Source: Acidobacteriota bacterium
Lineage (GTDB): Bacteria > Acidobacteriota > Vicinamibacteria > Marinacidobacterales > Marinacidobacteraceae
Direction: 5' to 3'
DNA length: 64,000 bases
NCBI GenBank assembly: GCA_022828085.1
Contig: JAJEIY010000074.1
Location: 1 to 64,000, forward strand
Shown here: one piece after another, positions 50,512 to 59,379 of the stretch
How the letters are laid out: each line of letters begins with the position of its first letter
Numbering within the stretch: the first letter of the stretch is position 1
Notes under the pieces: model-generated
Databases searched by the model: none
Told to the model about the DNA's origin: nothing
The model's input: the letters and a program-made list of their open reading frames with translations, nothing else
Translations under genes and position numbers: made by a program

Positions 50512-51183
50512 ATGGCGGACAACCCGTGGACCGCCGTCGAGCTCGACTTCCCGGGGTTTCCCCCGGAGGAGATGGTCGAGCGGGCCCGGCGGTTCGCGGA
50601 GCACATGGTCCGCCGGCGGACGGTCCGGGACTTCGACTCCCGTCCGGTTCCCGAGCGCGTGATCGAGGCGGCGCTCCGCACCGCGGCGTCGGCCCCGAGC
50701 GGGGCGAACCTCCAGCCCTGGCGGTTCGTGGTGGTGCGGGACGCCCAGGTCAGGGCGCGGCTCCGCGAGGCGGCGGAAGCCGAGGAACGGGAGTTCTACG
50801 GCGGCAAGGCGCCGCCGGAATGGCTCGCCGCCCTCGCGCCCCTGGGCACCGACACCAACAAGCCGTTCCTCGTGGAAGCGCCGGTGCTCATCGCCATCTT
50901 CATGCAGCGGTACATCGCCCGCGCCGACGGGAAGCGGGTCCGGAACTACTACCACTCCGAATCGGTGGGCATCGCCGCCGGGTTCCTGATCGCGGCGCTC
51001 CACCACGCCGGACTCGCCACCCTCACCCACACGCCGAGCCCCATGGGATTCCTGAACGACCTCCTAGACCGCCCCGCGAACGAGGTTCCCTTCCTGCTCC
51101 TGGTGGCCGGCTATCCCAAGCCCGGCGCCCGGGTCCCCGACATCCAGCGCCTCCCCCTCGACGAGGTCGTCAGCACGAAATAG
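50512..51183 (+). CDS. Nitroreductase family protein
   Basis: [41 protein letters not shown]. Confidence 0.9.
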   Translation: MADNPWTAVELDFPGFPPEEMVERARRFAEHMVRRRTVRDFDSRPVPERVIEAALRTAASAPSGANLQPWRFVVVRDAQVRARLREAAEAEEREFYGGKAPPEWLAALAPLGTDTNKPFLVEAPVLIAIFMQRYIARADGKRVRNYYHSESVGIAAGFLIAALHHAGLATLTHTPSPMGFLNDLLDRPANEVPFLLLVAGYPKPGARVPDIQRLPLDEVVSTK

Positions 51184-51294
51184 CGCCTCCGGTGGCGCAC
51201 CGGCTTGGAACGCCGGTCTCCGACCGGCACGCGCGGTGCTCCGCACCGCGGACGGCGCGACCCCCATCCACCCCCACGACGCGCACGGCTGCAA

Positions 51295-51345
51295 CCGATA
51301 TCGACCGGAGCTCCCATCACCGACCCCCGATATCGACCGGAGCTT
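51295..51345. repeat. 18 bp direct repeat pair upstream of amidohydrolase
   Basis: CCGATATCGACCGGAGCT at 51295 and again at 51327 (32 bp apart). Confidence 0.7.
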
Positions 51346-51382
51346 CCCCACCGGCATCGGCCAGAATCCCTGCAACCGATTC

Positions 51383-53113
51383 ATGAAACCCGGACCCGCC
51401 CCTCCCAGCCGCCGCCAGTTCACCGGCACCCTCGCCGCCGGACTCCTCGGCGCCGCCTGCGGCCCCGAACGCCCTTTCCACGCGACCTTCCTCGACTACC
51501 GGATCCGGAACGCGCTGGTCGTAGACGGGACGGGCGCTCCCGCTTACCGCGGCGACCTCGGCATCCGTGACGGCCGCTTCGTCCCACCCGCGGGCGAAGC
51601 CCTTCGCGAACTGGACGCCGAGGGCCTCGTCGCCGCGCCCGGCTTCGTGGACATCCACTCCCACGGCGACCTGGTGCTCGCGAGCCCCCGCCCCGACCGC
51701 GCAACGCTGATCGCCGGCCGCCTCGCCCAGGGCATCACTACAGAGGTCATCGGGAACTGCGGACTCGGCGCGGCGCCGCTGTTCGGCGAGGCGCACGACC
51801 TCGCTCCTGCCGTCCATGCCTGGATGACGCCCGAGGGGGCCGACTGGCGCTGGGAATCGCTCGCCGACTACTTCTCGGTGCTGGAGACGCGCGGCCTGCC
51901 GCTCAACGTGGCCGCCCTCGTTCCCCACGGCCTCCTCCGGCTCGGAGCCATGGGACTGCGGCCGGGAGCGCCCGACGCCGGGGAACGGGCCGCGATGGCA
52001 GGCGCGCTGCAACGGAGCCTCGAAGAGGGCGCCTGCGGCCTCTCCGTCGGACTCATCTATCCGCCCGGCATGTTCAGCGCGACCCGGGAACTGCTCGAAC
52101 TGGCGCGTTCGCTGCGCCCCTCGGACGGCGTGTTCACCGCCCACGTGCGCGGATCGAGCGAAACGCTGCTCCCGGCAGTGGAGGAACTGATCGAGATCGG
52201 CCGGAGCGCGGGGGTCCGGGTCCATCACAGCCACGCGGAAGCGGTCGGCCGGGACCACTGGGCGAAGCTCGCCACGTTCCTCGAAATGGAGCGCGAAGCC
52301 CGCCGCGAAGGCGTGCGGGTCTCGGCGGACATGTTCCCCTACCCGGTCGCGGCGACCATGATGTACGCCATCTATCCGCCGTGGGCGCTGGAAGGCGGCC
52401 CGGGCGAGTTGCTCGCCCGCCTGCGCGACCCGGAGACCCGGGCCCGGATCGGGAAGGGCATCGAGGAACGAACTCCGGAGTGGCCACCTTGGGAACCGCA
52501 GGGCTGGCCGCACAACCTGGTCTCGGCGGTGGGTTGGGACCGGATCCGGGTGTCCAGCGTGGCGAGCGAAGCCGGCCGCGACGCGCTCGGACGCTCGCTC
52601 GCCGAACTGGGAAGCGCGGCGGGAACGGAGCCCTTCGAAGTCATCTCCGATCTCATGCTGGCCGAGGACGGAGCCGTCGGGCAGTTCGTGCTCGACATCA
52701 GCGGCGAGGATGGCCTTCGCGAGCTGGCGTCCGATCCCGAGGTGGCCTTCATTACCGACGCGAACGACTACGGGAAGGGCTCGCCCCACCCCGCCGCCTA
52801 CGGCGCGTTCCCGCGGGTGCTCCGGCGCTACGTGCGGGAGGAGGGGACGATCCCGCTCGAAGAGGCGATTCGCCGGATGACCTCGCTGCCGGCGGACATC
52901 ATCGGGCTCGAGGACCGCGGCCGGATCGCGAACGATCTGCCCGCGGATCTCGTTCTGTTCGACAGAGAAGCAGTGACGGACCACGCCACCCTGGAGCAAC
53001 CCCGTGCCCGCGCCACCGGCATCCGGGCCACCTTCGTGAACGGACAACCCGTGATCCACGACGGCCGCTTCACCGGCGCGCTGCCGGGCCGCGTGCTCCG
53101 CCGGTCGGCGTAG
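51383..53113 (+). CDS. Amidohydrolase, N-acyl-D-amino-acid deacylase-like, Tat-type signal
   Basis: SRRQFTGTLAAGLLGAACG; GLVAAPGFVDIHSHGDL; TTEVIGNCGLGAAP; DLPADLVLFD. Confidence 0.88.
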   Translation: MKPGPAPPSRRQFTGTLAAGLLGAACGPERPFHATFLDYRIRNALVVDGTGAPAYRGDLGIRDGRFVPPAGEALRELDAEGLVAAPGFVDIHSHGDLVLASPRPDRATLIAGRLAQGITTEVIGNCGLGAAPLFGEAHDLAPAVHAWMTPEGADWRWESLADYFSVLETRGLPLNVAALVPHGLLRLGAMGLRPGAPDAGERAAMAGALQRSLEEGACGLSVGLIYPPGMFSATRELLELARSLRPSDGVFTAHVRGSSETLLPAVEELIEIGRSAGVRVHHSHAEAVGRDHWAKLATFLEMEREARREGVRVSADMFPYPVAATMMYAIYPPWALEGGPGELLARLRDPETRARIGKGIEERTPEWPPWEPQGWPHNLVSAVGWDRIRVSSVASEAGRDALGRSLAELGSAAGTEPFEVISDLMLAEDGAVGQFVLDISGEDGLRELASDPEVAFITDANDYGKGSPHPAAYGAFPRVLRRYVREEGTIPLEEAIRRMTSLPADIIGLEDRGRIANDLPADLVLFDREAVTDHATLEQPRARATGIRATFVNGQPVIHDGRFTGALPGRVLRRSA

Positions 53114-53120
53114 GGACACC

Positions 53121-53480
53121 ATGCGCCGCATCCGCAATCCCCACCTCCGGAGCCTGATCGCCGGCGGCCTTGTGTTCGCGATCCTGGCGAGCGGCTGTTC
53201 CATCGTGCTGACCCAGGGGCCGCCCAAGCCGGGCGAGAGCGACTACGACGCGACCGGCGCCTACGCGGGCGGCGTCCCGTGCACGAGCAGCCGGATGTGG
53301 CCCCTGGTGGACCTGGGTCTCATGCTGTGGGTCCTCGCCCTCACGGTGAACTACGACAACCGGGACGACCAGATCGACGGCAGTTTGACGGCGGCGGCGG
53401 CCGCGATCTCGACGTGGATCGGCTACCGGCGCACGAAGGCGTGCCGGGATGCCCAGGCGACGGCTGCTGCGCTTCCGTAG
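53121..53480 (+). CDS. Small hypothetical lipoprotein/membrane protein
   Basis: Lipobox ILASGC near N-terminus and one TM-like segment; 119 aa. Confidence 0.6.
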   Translation: MRRIRNPHLRSLIAGGLVFAILASGCSIVLTQGPPKPGESDYDATGAYAGGVPCTSSRMWPLVDLGLMLWVLALTVNYDNRDDQIDGSLTAAAAAISTWIGYRRTKACRDAQATAAALP

Positions 53481-53539
53481 CGTCACTACCCTGGTTCAGG
53501 CCGAGCGTCTCGCGGCCCTGGGGGCCGCGGTGCCGACCG

Positions 53540-53925
53540 GAGGTCCCAGGCGTTCCAAGCCGTACCCGCCACCTCCGCTCTGGAACGCCGCGTCGGGGGG
53601 GAGCCATCTGGTCTCGTTGGAGTTGGGACGTGCGCGGCCCGGAGCGCCGCGCGTGCCGGTCGGAGACCGGCGTTCCAAGCCGTACCCGCCACCTCCTCTC
53701 TGGAACGCCGCGTCGAGGGGGGAGCCACCTGGTCTCGTTGGAGTTGTCACGTGCGCGGCGCGGAGCGCCGCGCGTGCCGGTCGGAGACCGGCGTTCCAAG
53801 CCGTACCTGCCATCCCGCTCTTGAACGCCGCGTCGAGGCGGGAGTCACCCTGTCCCGTTGGGGTTGGGACGTGCGCGGCGCGGGGCGCCGCGCGTGCCGG
53901 TCTGAAGACCGGCGCTCCCAGACGT
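53540..53925. repeat. Tandem array of ~120 bp units (about 3.3 copies), REP-like hairpin inside each unit
   Basis: 'cgtacc(c/t)gcca...ctc..gaacgccgcgtcg...gtgccggtcggagaccggcgttccaagc' recurs at 53561, 53681 and 53802 (spacing 120/121 bp). Confidence 0.9.
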
Positions 53926-53926
53926 C

Positions 53927-56353
53927 CTATCGCGGATCCATGGTCGGGGGTATGGCTCCGGAGCCGCCGCCGAGGTAGCGGTCGAAGAAGTCGGTCATGC
54001 GGCGGTAGCTGTCGCGGCGGGTCGGGATCTCGTCCCAGCCGTGGTCCTCCACCGGGTAGACGACCAGGTCGAAGTCCTTCTGCTTCTCGATGAGGATCTG
54101 GGCCAGCCGGAAGGAGTCCTGGATCTGCACGTTGCCGTCCACCAACCCGTGTTGGATCTGGAGCGCGTCCTGGAGCCCGTCGGCGTAGTAGACCGGGCTC
54201 GAGACGCGATAGGCCTCCTCGTCGTCGAGCTGGTCGCCGTTCAGGATCCGGCTCGTGTAGCCCTGGTTGTAGTGGACCCAGTCGGTGACCGGGTAGAGCG
54301 CCACCCCCGCGGCGTACTTGCCCGGATTCCGGAAGAGGGACATCAGGGTGAAGAAGCCGCCGTAGGAGCCGCCGTAGACCCCGATGCGGTCCCGCGCCAC
54401 GCCGTAGCGGTCCACCAGGATGTCGAGCAGCGGCAGCGCGCTGTCGATATCCGAGACCCCCATCTGGCGGTAGGCGTAGGTGCGGTTCCGGTGTCCGTAG
54501 CCGGAGCTGCCCCGGTAGTCCACCGACGCCGCCGCGTAGCCGCGCTGGATCAGGTAGTTGGCGTAGACGATGCTGCCCGAGCGCGCCCAGCCCTTGACCA
54601 CCGCCTGCGCGCACTCGCCGCAGCCGTGGGCGTAGACCACCGCCGGCGTCGCGCCGGGGGTGGCCCCGGCGGGCGCGTCCCAGATCCGGGCCCACGCCGT
54701 CGTTCCGTCCGGCAGGTCGTACTCGACGATCTCGCCGCCCGCCCAGGCGGTCCGGTAGAAGGCGTCGGTGCCGCTCCTGGTGATCCGCACCGGATCGGCC
54801 GCGGCCACCGGATCCATCAGGTAGAGATCGCCCATCTCGGTGAGCGACTGGCTGATCGCCGCGACCCGTCCGCCGTCGGGGGAGACGGCCCAGGAGTGCA
54901 TTCCCTCACCCCCGGTGATCTGCTCGAGCGCCCCGCCGCGCGCCGGCAGCCGGTAGAGGTGTTCCTCCCCGGGATGCTCGCGGCTGGTGGTGACGAGGAA
55001 CGAGTCGCCGCCCGGCGCGAGCTCGGCGCGCCGCACCTCGAACGTTCCCTCGGTGAGCGCCGTAACCTCGCCCTCGAGGTTCGCCAGCATCAGCATGGCC
55101 CAGCCGCTCGCCACCGACCCGAAGGCGAACGCCTGGCTGTCCGCCAGCCACTCCAGGTACCCCGGCGACCAGCGGCCGGTCACCAGCGGCCCGCCGATCC
55201 AGGCCTCCTCCTGCTGGTGATCGACGTGGCGCAGCATTCCCGTTTCGATATCGAGCAGCGAGATCCAGCGCTCCTTGTGGTCCATGGAGAGCACCTGCAC
55301 CACGCCGTGCTTCCCGTCCGGGCTCCACCAGGGGCCGTGCATCACGGTGTCCTTCTCGATTCCGTCCTCCACCCAGCGGATCTCGATGTCCTCGGTGCGG
55401 ACGGAGCGGTCCACCGCCACGATGCCTAGCCGCCACGACGCGAGCGCCTCCCCCACCTTGGGGCGGGCATCCTTCTCGGTGGCCTGTCCGCTCTCGTTCA
55501 CGAACTCCATGAAGCTCGTGCGCTTCGGGTCCGAGGGGTCCTTCCGCGACCGGAAAACGAGGTGCTTCCCGTCGGGCGACACCCGGATGTCCACCGCCTT
55601 CTCGCCCTTCGGAACCGGAATCTCCTGGGGCAGCAGTCCGTTGTGGTGCCGGCGGAGTTCGTCGCGCCGTTCGTCGCGTTCCCTGCGTTCGCGCACCGCC
55701 ACCACCAGTTCGTTCTGCTGCGCCTTGAGCCATTCCTGCTGCTTCGTTTCCTCTTCCTCGGCCGCGACCGCCGCCGCCACCTGGCGGGTCGTCCGGGACG
55801 CGATGTCGTGTTCCCAGAGATCCCCGTTTTCCGGGGCGTTCGCCGAGAGACCCTTGGTCGCGAAGAGCACCCTGCTCCCGTCCGGGCGCAGCCGGAGCTG
55901 GCCGATCTGGCCGGAAACGGCGAATACCGCCCGCGTGCCGCCGTCCGCGGTCCACACGTGCAGCGATCCCTCCGAGCTCCAGGCCGCGGTGTCTCCCGAA
56001 ACGGTGCGGACCATGTTCGAGCCCGGAATGAGTCGCACCTCGTCCGCCGTCAGTTCCCGGAGGGTCGTTCCCTGCCGGTCCACCGCGAACCAGGGATCGT
56101 CGTCGGCAAGGTGTTCCGGCTTGGGGTCTTCATGCCAGCGGAAATAGGCCTCCGACCCATCCGGCGCCCAGCGCACGTCGCGCGGAGCCAGCCCGAAGAC
56201 GCGGTTCCCGCCGCCGAGGTGGTCCAGGGTCAGGCGGAAGCCGGGGTCGGCGTCGGCGGCGGTCAACTGCGACTGGGAGGCGAGCTGCGCGCCGGCCAGC
56301 GCGGGAAGGACGAGAAACAGCGTTGCTTTCGCGAGTGCGGAAACGGGCCTCAT
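53927..56353 (-). CDS. S9 family peptidase (prolyl oligopeptidase/DPP-like)
   Basis: ASVDYRGSSGYGHRNRTYAY...IGVYGGSYGGFFTLMSLFRNPGKYAAGVALYPVTDW GxSxGG nucleophile. Confidence 0.93.
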   Translation of the reverse strand: MRPVSALAKATLFLVLPALAGAQLASQSQLTAADADPGFRLTLDHLGGGNRVFGLAPRDVRWAPDGSEAYFRWHEDPKPEHLADDDPWFAVDRQGTTLRELTADEVRLIPGSNMVRTVSGDTAAWSSEGSLHVWTADGGTRAVFAVSGQIGQLRLRPDGSRVLFATKGLSANAPENGDLWEHDIASRTTRQVAAAVAAEEEETKQQEWLKAQQNELVVAVRERRERDERRDELRRHHNGLLPQEIPVPKGEKAVDIRVSPDGKHLVFRSRKDPSDPKRTSFMEFVNESGQATEKDARPKVGEALASWRLGIVAVDRSVRTEDIEIRWVEDGIEKDTVMHGPWWSPDGKHGVVQVLSMDHKERWISLLDIETGMLRHVDHQQEEAWIGGPLVTGRWSPGYLEWLADSQAFAFGSVASGWAMLMLANLEGEVTALTEGTFEVRRAELAPGGDSFLVTTSREHPGEEHLYRLPARGGALEQITGGEGMHSWAVSPDGGRVAAISQSLTEMGDLYLMDPVAAADPVRITRSGTDAFYRTAWAGGEIVEYDLPDGTTAWARIWDAPAGATPGATPAVVYAHGCGECAQAVVKGWARSGSIVYANYLIQRGYAAASVDYRGSSGYGHRNRTYAYRQMGVSDIDSALPLLDILVDRYGVARDRIGVYGGSYGGFFTLMSLFRNPGKYAAGVALYPVTDWVHYNQGYTSRILNGDQLDDEEAYRVSSPVYYADGLQDALQIQHGLVDGNVQIQDSFRLAQILIEKQKDFDLVVYPVEDHGWDEIPTRRDSYRRMTDFFDRYLGGGSGAIPPTMDPR

Positions 56354-56363
56354 GACGGCCTCC

Positions 56364-57683
56364 TTACCGGATCAGCAGGATCCGGTCGTTGGCGGGATAG
56401 AACCACTCCACGCCCCGCTCGGTGACGATGGCGTCGTCCTCGAGCGGGATGCGGATCTTGGCGCCGCCGAACTCGTCGGCCTTCGTGTAGGCGAAGAGTT
56501 CGATGGAAAACATGTTCGAGGGCACGATCTCGTACTCGAGCCGGGTCGGATTGAACCAGGCGATGGACGGGCCGATCCCGTGCCCGAGGTTCCCGACCGA
56601 GTGGCAGCCGATCACAACGTCGGTGGTGTCGTCATCGGTGGGCTGGTTGAACTCGATCATCTGGAAGCCGGCCGCGGTCAGTTCGGCGCCGAGCTGCTCC
56701 AGCATGGCGCCCGCCGTCGGGCCCGGCTTGATGGTCCGCCGGATCACGTCGCGGGCGGCGCGGCCCCTGTCGAAGGCGTTCTGGATGCCCGGCGGGGTGG
56801 CGATCTCGCCCTCCTTCAGCACGTAGGCGATCCGCTTCATGTCGGTGTAGAAGTTCAGGTACCCGACCCCCCAGTCGATCATCAGCAGGTCGCCGCGCTG
56901 GATGATGCGCTCGTTGGAGGTGGCCTCGATGCCGGCCGGACCGGTGATGTAAATGGACGGCATCCCGAACGAACTGTCGAGGCCGTTCTCCAGCAGTTGC
57001 TGCTCGATCCACCAGGCGACGTCTTCGAGCGCAGTGATGCCCGGCGTGATGACCTCGTTCGAGAAGGCCCGCTCGGCGATCTTCCGCGACCACTCGCCGG
57101 CCTCGCCGAAGGCGACGATCTCGCTCGCCACCCGGCGCGAACGGAAGTCCGAAATCAGTTTCTCGGCCGAGACCAGGCGGTCCGCGTAGGGCTCGCCGAG
57201 CGTCTCCCGGAGGTGCAGCCAGCTCGTGTGCGAGAGCCCGTCCGCCGCCCCGATGCTGCGGGACATGTTCACGCCGATCCGCTCGGGATCCCGCTCCCGC
57301 ACGAACTCGGCGAGATCGGCGCTGCCCATGACCTGGTCGTACACCCCGCACCGCGCGATCTTGTAGCCCGTGACGCCGATGGCAACCCGCTCGATCCGGT
57401 CGCCTCCCCGGTCGGTGAAGACGACGTAGCCGGTGCTCCCCACGTAGCCGTGGCCGAGGTCCGGCCAGAGCGGATCGCGATACCCCTCCTTCATGACCGT
57501 GATCCACATGTCGATCCCGTTCCCGCGCATGGCCTCGGGCAGGATGAGATCGAACTTGTCAGCCCGGATCTGGCACATCCGCTCCCAGCGGATGCGGGCT
57601 TCGGTCTTGGCGGCGGCCTCGGCCGGGACGAACAGGAGAGCGAGAACCGCAACGGCGGCTCCGCGAAGGAAACGGGAACTCAT
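56364..57683 (-). CDS. M24 family metallopeptidase (Xaa-Pro aminopeptidase-like)
   Basis: IQRGDLLMIDWGVGYLNFYTDMKR; CHSVGNLGHGIGPSIAWF; PSNMFSIELFAY. Confidence 0.88.
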   Translation of the reverse strand: MSSRFLRGAAVAVLALLFVPAEAAAKTEARIRWERMCQIRADKFDLILPEAMRGNGIDMWITVMKEGYRDPLWPDLGHGYVGSTGYVVFTDRGGDRIERVAIGVTGYKIARCGVYDQVMGSADLAEFVRERDPERIGVNMSRSIGAADGLSHTSWLHLRETLGEPYADRLVSAEKLISDFRSRRVASEIVAFGEAGEWSRKIAERAFSNEVITPGITALEDVAWWIEQQLLENGLDSSFGMPSIYITGPAGIEATSNERIIQRGDLLMIDWGVGYLNFYTDMKRIAYVLKEGEIATPPGIQNAFDRGRAARDVIRRTIKPGPTAGAMLEQLGAELTAAGFQMIEFNQPTDDDTTDVVIGCHSVGNLGHGIGPSIAWFNPTRLEYEIVPSNMFSIELFAYTKADEFGGAKIRIPLEDDAIVTERGVEWFYPANDRILLIR

Positions 57684-57733
57684 GCAAATCCTCCCGCGCC
57701 AAAGGGTACGCGAGAGGCGCGCGAGCGCCAGTG

Positions 57734-58174
57734 TTATTCGGCGGGAGCTTCGACCGGCGCGTCGGTGCCGCCCGCCTCGGCCGCGGCCGTCTCGCCAGGG
57801 CCGGCTTCCGGCTCCGGCGCGGGCTCGGCGGACTCCTCGGGGGAGGCATCGAGATCCACGTCGCCGCCCGCGGCCTCGGCGAACATCTGCTCGAAGCTGG
57901 CCCGCGCCGCTTCGGCGGCGGCCCGCTCTTCCTCGCTGAGGTCCTCGCTGTCCTCCGCGAGCAGTTCGGCGGCTTCCCTCGGGTCATAGACCTCGAGCTT
58001 TCCCGCCTTCAACTCGGCAAGCGCAATCGCGGTCGGCCGGCGCGACGGGGTCTTCACCTTGGGCGCCGACCCCAGGATCAACTGGCGCACCCGCTGCGCC
58101 ACGGCGTTCGCCTGCAGGAACTGACTCGATTCTTCAATCTTCAAGTGGATCGCCTCCGCAACGAGGACCGGCAT
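57734..58174 (-). CDS. rpoZ: RNA polymerase omega subunit-like protein with acidic C-terminal extension
   Basis: NAVAQRVRQLILGSAPKVKTPSRRPTAIALAELKAGKLEVYDP resembles RpoZ core; Glu/Ala/Pro tail. Confidence 0.7.
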   Translation of the reverse strand: MPVLVAEAIHLKIEESSQFLQANAVAQRVRQLILGSAPKVKTPSRRPTAIALAELKAGKLEVYDPREAAELLAEDSEDLSEEERAAAEAARASFEQMFAEAAGGDVDLDASPEESAEPAPEPEAGPGETAAAEAGGTDAPVEAPAE

Positions 58175-58219
58175 CCCCTCCGGTCGAGCGGCGGAGTCTA
58201 ACGCGGCAGGCCGCGCTTT

Positions 58220-58747
58220 CTATTCCAGAAGTTCCCGGAAGATCTCGAGCGATCCGGGCGCCGCCCAGTCGCGGGCCCCGATGATGTGGGAGGCGAGCGT
58301 CCCGTCGCGGCGGATGATCCAGGTCTCGGGAAACTGGAACACCTCGTAGCGCCGGGAGACGCGTTTGCCGAGGTCGTGGAGCACCAGGAAACGCAGGCCG
58401 TGTTCGGCGACGAACGGCGGGATGTCGGAGTACCGCTCGTCCACCGACACCGCGACCACCTTGAGACCGTCGTCGCCCAGAGAGTCCTGAAGGAGTTGCA
58501 GCGACGGCATCTCCTCGACGCACGGCGGACACCAGGTGGCCCAGAAGTTGAGCACCACCACCTGACCGGCGAAGTCGGAGAGCCGGTGGGTGCGCTCGTC
58601 GAGGTCCAGCAGCTCGAAGGGAGGCGCCGTGGCGTCCGGCGCGGGGGCGTCCGGCTTCTCGGCGCAGGCGCAGGCGAGGGCGGCCACCATCAGGCAGAAC
58701 GCGGCACGCCAGGCTGGCCGCTTCGCGGTGTCGCCGTGGAATCGCAT
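58220..58747 (-). CDS. TlpA family thiol-disulfide oxidoreductase, lipoprotein-like
   Basis: VVVLNFWATWCPPCVEEMPSLQLLQ CPPC motif; signal ALACACAEK. Confidence 0.92.
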   Translation of the reverse strand: MRFHGDTAKRPAWRAAFCLMVAALACACAEKPDAPAPDATAPPFELLDLDERTHRLSDFAGQVVVLNFWATWCPPCVEEMPSLQLLQDSLGDDGLKVVAVSVDERYSDIPPFVAEHGLRFLVLHDLGKRVSRRYEVFQFPETWIIRRDGTLASHIIGARDWAAPGSLEIFRELLE

Positions 58748-58763
58748 CAGAGGTTGGCCCGGC

Positions 58764-59336
58764 TCAGGAGCGGCCGCGTTCCTCCAGGAAGAAGAGCCCG
58801 AGTCCGGCAAGCGTCTTGGCGTCCTCGAAACCGCCCGCCGCCAGCCGCCGGCGCCCCTCGGCGACGGGGATCTCGACCAGGTCGATGTCCTCTCCGAAAT
58901 CCGTGTCCTGCTCGCCCGGAGTGAGGCCTTCCGCCCGGAACAGGTGAATCACCTCGTCGCAGAAACCCGGGGCGCTGAAGAACGACCCGAGCGGGCGCAG
59001 GGTCTCGGCGGAATAGCCGGTCTCCTCGCGCAACTCGCGGCGCGCCGTGTCTTCCGGATGCTCTCCGGGCTCCAGCGTCCCCGCGGGGATCTCGAGCAGG
59101 AATCGGCCGGCGGCGTAGCGGTACTGGCGAACCATCACCAGCCGGCGTTCCGGAGTCACGGCGACGATCGCCACCGCGCCGGGGTGGCGCACCACCTCGC
59201 GGCGGACCTCCGGACCGTATTCGTCCGGTCCCGCGGGCTCCTTCGCCCGATCGAGCTCCACGCGCAGAAGCCGCCCGGAGAACGGGACGCTCCGGTCGAT
59301 CAGTTGGGCGGGAACGGCGCTGGAAGGGTCGGGCAT
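58764..59336 (-). CDS. NUDIX hydrolase (ADP-ribose pyrophosphatase-like)
   Basis: Nudix box GTLEPGEHPEDTARRELREETGYSAE. Confidence 0.92.
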   Translation of the reverse strand: MPDPSSAVPAQLIDRSVPFSGRLLRVELDRAKEPAGPDEYGPEVRREVVRHPGAVAIVAVTPERRLVMVRQYRYAAGRFLLEIPAGTLEPGEHPEDTARRELREETGYSAETLRPLGSFFSAPGFCDEVIHLFRAEGLTPGEQDTDFGEDIDLVEIPVAEGRRRLAAGGFEDAKTLAGLGLFFLEERGRS

Positions 59337-59379
59337 CAGACCGGCAGTGTAAGCGGGCCGGCGTGGAAAAATACGCAGC

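Noticed and set aside
53540-53925. CRISPR-like array
   Set aside because: Units are ~120 bp and near-identical throughout, with no short repeat/unique spacer alternation and no cas genes.
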